From assembly GCA_946482335.1 (NCBI GenBank), contig CAMLRG010000239.1:1-7541 (forward strand): DNA of 7,541 bases. Direction: 5' to 3'. Source of the DNA: an uncultured Duganella sp. Its GTDB lineage: Bacteria; Pseudomonadota; Gammaproteobacteria; Burkholderiales; Burkholderiaceae. Below the pieces are notes generated by a model. That model did not search any database. It was not told the DNA's origin and saw nothing but the letters and a program-made list of their open reading frames with translations. The translations under genes and the position numbers were made by a program. This document shows positions 6,672 to 7,541 of the stretch, piece after piece. Position 1 is the stretch's first letter. The number at the start of each line of letters is the position of its first letter.

Positions 6672-6713
6672 AGTGTGGGCGCTTCACCGATGCAAAACCA
6701 TGACCCAGATCAA
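6672..6713 (-). promoter_or_regulatory. FNR/ANR-like box upstream of the universal stress gene
   Basis: ATGACCCAGATCAA at 6700-6713 matches TTGAT-N4-ATCAA at 8 of 10 positions. On the minus strand it reads TTGATCTGGGTCAT, close to the other two boxes in the window. It is centred 69.5 bp from ATG 6637. At -41.5 the -10 would be at 6672-6677 (CACACT on the minus strand, 3 of 6). The same box could also act rightward on the gene at 6799. Confidence 0.55.
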
Positions 6714-6739
6714 ATCGCTGCCACGGCGGATGGGCGCAC

Positions 6740-6745
6740 TATGAT
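6740..6745 (+). promoter_or_regulatory. Candidate -10 for the rightward nitroreductase-like gene
   Basis: TATGAT matches TATAAT at 5 of 6 positions and is the best -10 in this intergenic region. A start near 6752 would leave a leader of about 47 nt before ATG 6799. No good -35 lies 16-18 bp upstream. The FNR-like box centre would be at about -45.5, a few bases off the usual -41.5, so activation of this promoter by that box is possible but not clean. Confidence 0.4.
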
Positions 6746-6798
6746 GGAGCGACCGCCGCGCCCGCCGCGTGCGGCCAGCGGTCCGCAGGAGGGAGAGC

Positions 6799-7404
6799 AT
6801 GGCCATTTCCATTGATACCGCGACCAACTGCCGATTGATCGATGCGGGGGCGCTCGCCACGGAAAAGCTGCTGGGGCAGCCGGTGAAAACCTTACTGGCC
6901 ATCATGGGCCCGGCAAGCGGCCATGGCTTTTCCGCACGCCCATTGTCGCAATACCAGTTGTCGCGGCTGCTGTGGGCGAGCCAGGCGTGTGGCGCAGGAA
7001 GCGCCGGGGTCTCCGTGTATGTTGCCGCCATTGACGGACTGTACCGATTTGACCCCGACGCATTTTTTCTCGAGCACGTGGTGCGGGGTGATGTAAGCGC
7101 CGTGCTGGCAGGCGCCGGCCTGGCAACCGGCGCCCCCTTGAGCATGCTCTACGTGGCGGACCTGGGCGGCTTGCGTGCGCCCGACCCAGGGCAGGGCACC
7201 CTGGCGGCGGCGATCCGTGCCGGATGTTGCAGCCAGAATGTCACATTGATGTGCGCTGCCGAAGGTTTGGCGACGACAGTACAGGTCGTGAACGATGGTG
7301 GCGCACTGGCCGATGCGATGAAGTTGCGCCACGCCCAGCGCCTGGTGCTGGCGCAGGCAGTCGGGTGGCCAGCAGCCATCGGCGATGCGCAAGCTGCAAC
7401 TTGA
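6799..7404 (+). CDS. SagB/ThcOx-type nitroreductase-fold protein lacking the FMN-contact motif
   Basis: This 201-aa cytoplasmic protein has the layout of short nitroreductase-family proteins: RPLSQYQLSRLLWASQ (47-62), the SVYVA...GLYRFDP stretch (72-86), APLSMLYVADL (112-122), GCCSQNVTLMCAAEGLATTVQ (around 142-162) and an ending like QRLVLAQAVGWP (180-191). Two features known from active family members are missing. The Arg-Arg-Ser-x-Arg segment that holds the FMN phosphate is replaced by AIMGPASGHGF (34-44), and the loop that usually carries R-T-A-P-S-A after the LLWA helix is shortened to CGAGSAG. Either the protein no longer binds FMN in the normal way, or it has a non-redox role. The start is supported by AGGAGGGAG just upstream of ATG 6799. 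The frame is intact. The IS insertion begins at its stop codon. Family assignment is by recognition, without an alignment. Confidence 0.75.
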   Translation: MAISIDTATNCRLIDAGALATEKLLGQPVKTLLAIMGPASGHGFSARPLSQYQLSRLLWASQACGAGSAGVSVYVAAIDGLYRFDPDAFFLEHVVRGDVSAVLAGAGLATGAPLSMLYVADLGGLRAPDPGQGTLAAAIRAGCCSQNVTLMCAAEGLATTVQVVNDGGALADAMKLRHAQRLVLAQAVGWPAAIGDAQAAT

Positions 7405-7420
7405 TCAACTGCGCGGCAAA

Positions 7421-7440
7421 CCCCGTCGTTCACGGCGGGG
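7421..7440. repeat. Subterminal IS hairpin
   Basis: CCCCGTCG at 7421-7428 pairs with CGGCGGGG at 7433-7440 around a TTCA loop; the 8-bp stem has one G-T wobble. It lies 15 nt from the TTGAT target. IS200/IS605 transposases recognise imperfect subterminal hairpins on single-stranded DNA, and this sequence is of that type. The GCAAA just 5' of its foot is a candidate guide sequence that could pair with the target. Confidence 0.7.
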
Positions 7441-7450
7441 GCAAGAGCGC

Positions 7451-7470
7451 GGACGGCGCAGCCGTCCTTT
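7451..7470 (+). terminator. Second IS hairpin, terminator-like
   Basis: GGACGGC at 7451-7457 pairs perfectly with GCCGTCC at 7461-7467 around a GCA loop and is followed by TTT. It lies between the subterminal hairpin and the transposase stop. On the + strand it resembles a weak intrinsic terminator that would shield the element from transcription entering from the nitroreductase-like gene. It may instead be part of the recognised transposon end. Confidence 0.5.
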
Positions 7471-7478
7471 AGTTTCCA

Positions 7479-7541
7479 TTAATGCCGCGTTTGCTGCTGT
7501 TCGATGTATTGCCGAATGACGGCAATCGGAGCGCCGCCACA
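7479..7541 (-). CDS. tnpA: IS200/IS605 Y1 transposase TnpA, C-terminal fragment
   Basis: The last 20 codons and the TAA stop (7479-7481) are visible; the rest lies beyond the window edge. The peptide reads C-G-G-A-P-I-A-V-I-R-Q-Y-I-E-Q-Q-Q-T-R-H, the usual C-terminal helix of IS200/IS605 TnpA. The tyrosine in QYIEQQ corresponds to the catalytic nucleophile that forms the 5'-phosphotyrosine link (Tyr127 in IS608 TnpA). The glutamine four residues later corresponds to the metal-coordinating Gln131. The C-terminus is therefore intact. Whether the HUH motif and the rest of the gene are intact cannot be seen. Confidence 0.85.
   Translation of the reverse strand, partial: CGGAPIAVIRQYIEQQQTRH

Larger units (their letters stand above)
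7401..7541 (-). mobile_element. End of an IS200/IS605-family insertion sequence, continues past the window
   Basis: The right edge carries the C-terminus of a Y1 transposase on the minus strand, preceded (to its left) by two hairpins of the kind found at IS200/IS605 ends. TTGAT at 7401-7405 is the target pentamer known for ISDra2-type elements; insertion 3' of it would put the boundary between 7405 and 7406. Because TTGATCAA (7401-7408) is palindromic, the end could equally be a right end read on the minus strand. If it is the left end, tnpA points outward as in IS605, and a divergent tnpB may lie to the right, outside the window. Confidence 0.75.

Noticed and set aside
7401..7408. TTGATCAA as an FNR site
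   Set aside because: The two half-sites have no 4-bp spacer, so FNR could not bind them in the usual way. It is better explained as the IS target next to the transposon end.
1..7541. CRISPR array, tRNA, rRNA or riboswitch
   Set aside because: No regularly spaced repeats, tRNA-like cloverleaf or conserved rRNA segment was seen on either strand.

Overview
The window is GC-rich with strong G/C preference at third codon positions, and its genes are close to beta-proteobacterial families. My best guess is a Massilia/Duganella/Janthinobacterium-like member of the Oxalobacteraceae; this is inferred from style and gene content, not from a taxonomic marker. There are no rRNA, tRNA or CRISPR sequences.

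Layout from left to right. Positions 1-148 hold no convincing gene. At 149-292 there is a 47-codon ORF with a good ribosome binding site. It converges on a leftward three-gene operon (3277 to 322): a membrane fusion protein, a LolC/MacB-type permease and a LolD-like ATPase, the last two joined by a 4-bp ATGA overlap. A 210-bp divergent control region follows. Rightward from it run a NodT-type outer-membrane efflux lipoprotein (3488-4876) and a formate/nitrite transporter (FNT) family channel (4891-5745). A strong hairpin lies in the gap before a convergent tandem universal stress protein gene (5801-6637, minus). A second divergent control region (6638-6798) leads to a 201-aa protein related to the SagB/ThcOx nitroreductase family that lacks the expected FMN-contact motif (6799-7404). 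The window ends in an IS200/IS605 insertion sequence: two hairpins and the last 20 codons of its Y1 transposase on the minus strand.

How it fits together. The membrane fusion protein, permease, ATPase and outer-membrane lipoprotein would make a complete tripartite ABC exporter, with its genes split between two divergent operons. Three 14-bp FNR/ANR-like palindromes sit in the two divergent control regions. Read towards their putative target genes, all three fit TTGAYC-N2-GRTCAT and are centred 64.5, 64.5 and 69.5 bp upstream of a start codon. The window therefore looks like part of a low-oxygen (FNR/ANR-type) regulon combining envelope export, small-anion transport and stress response. The exporter substrate, the role of the nitroreductase-like protein and the role of the 47-aa protein cannot be read from the sequence.
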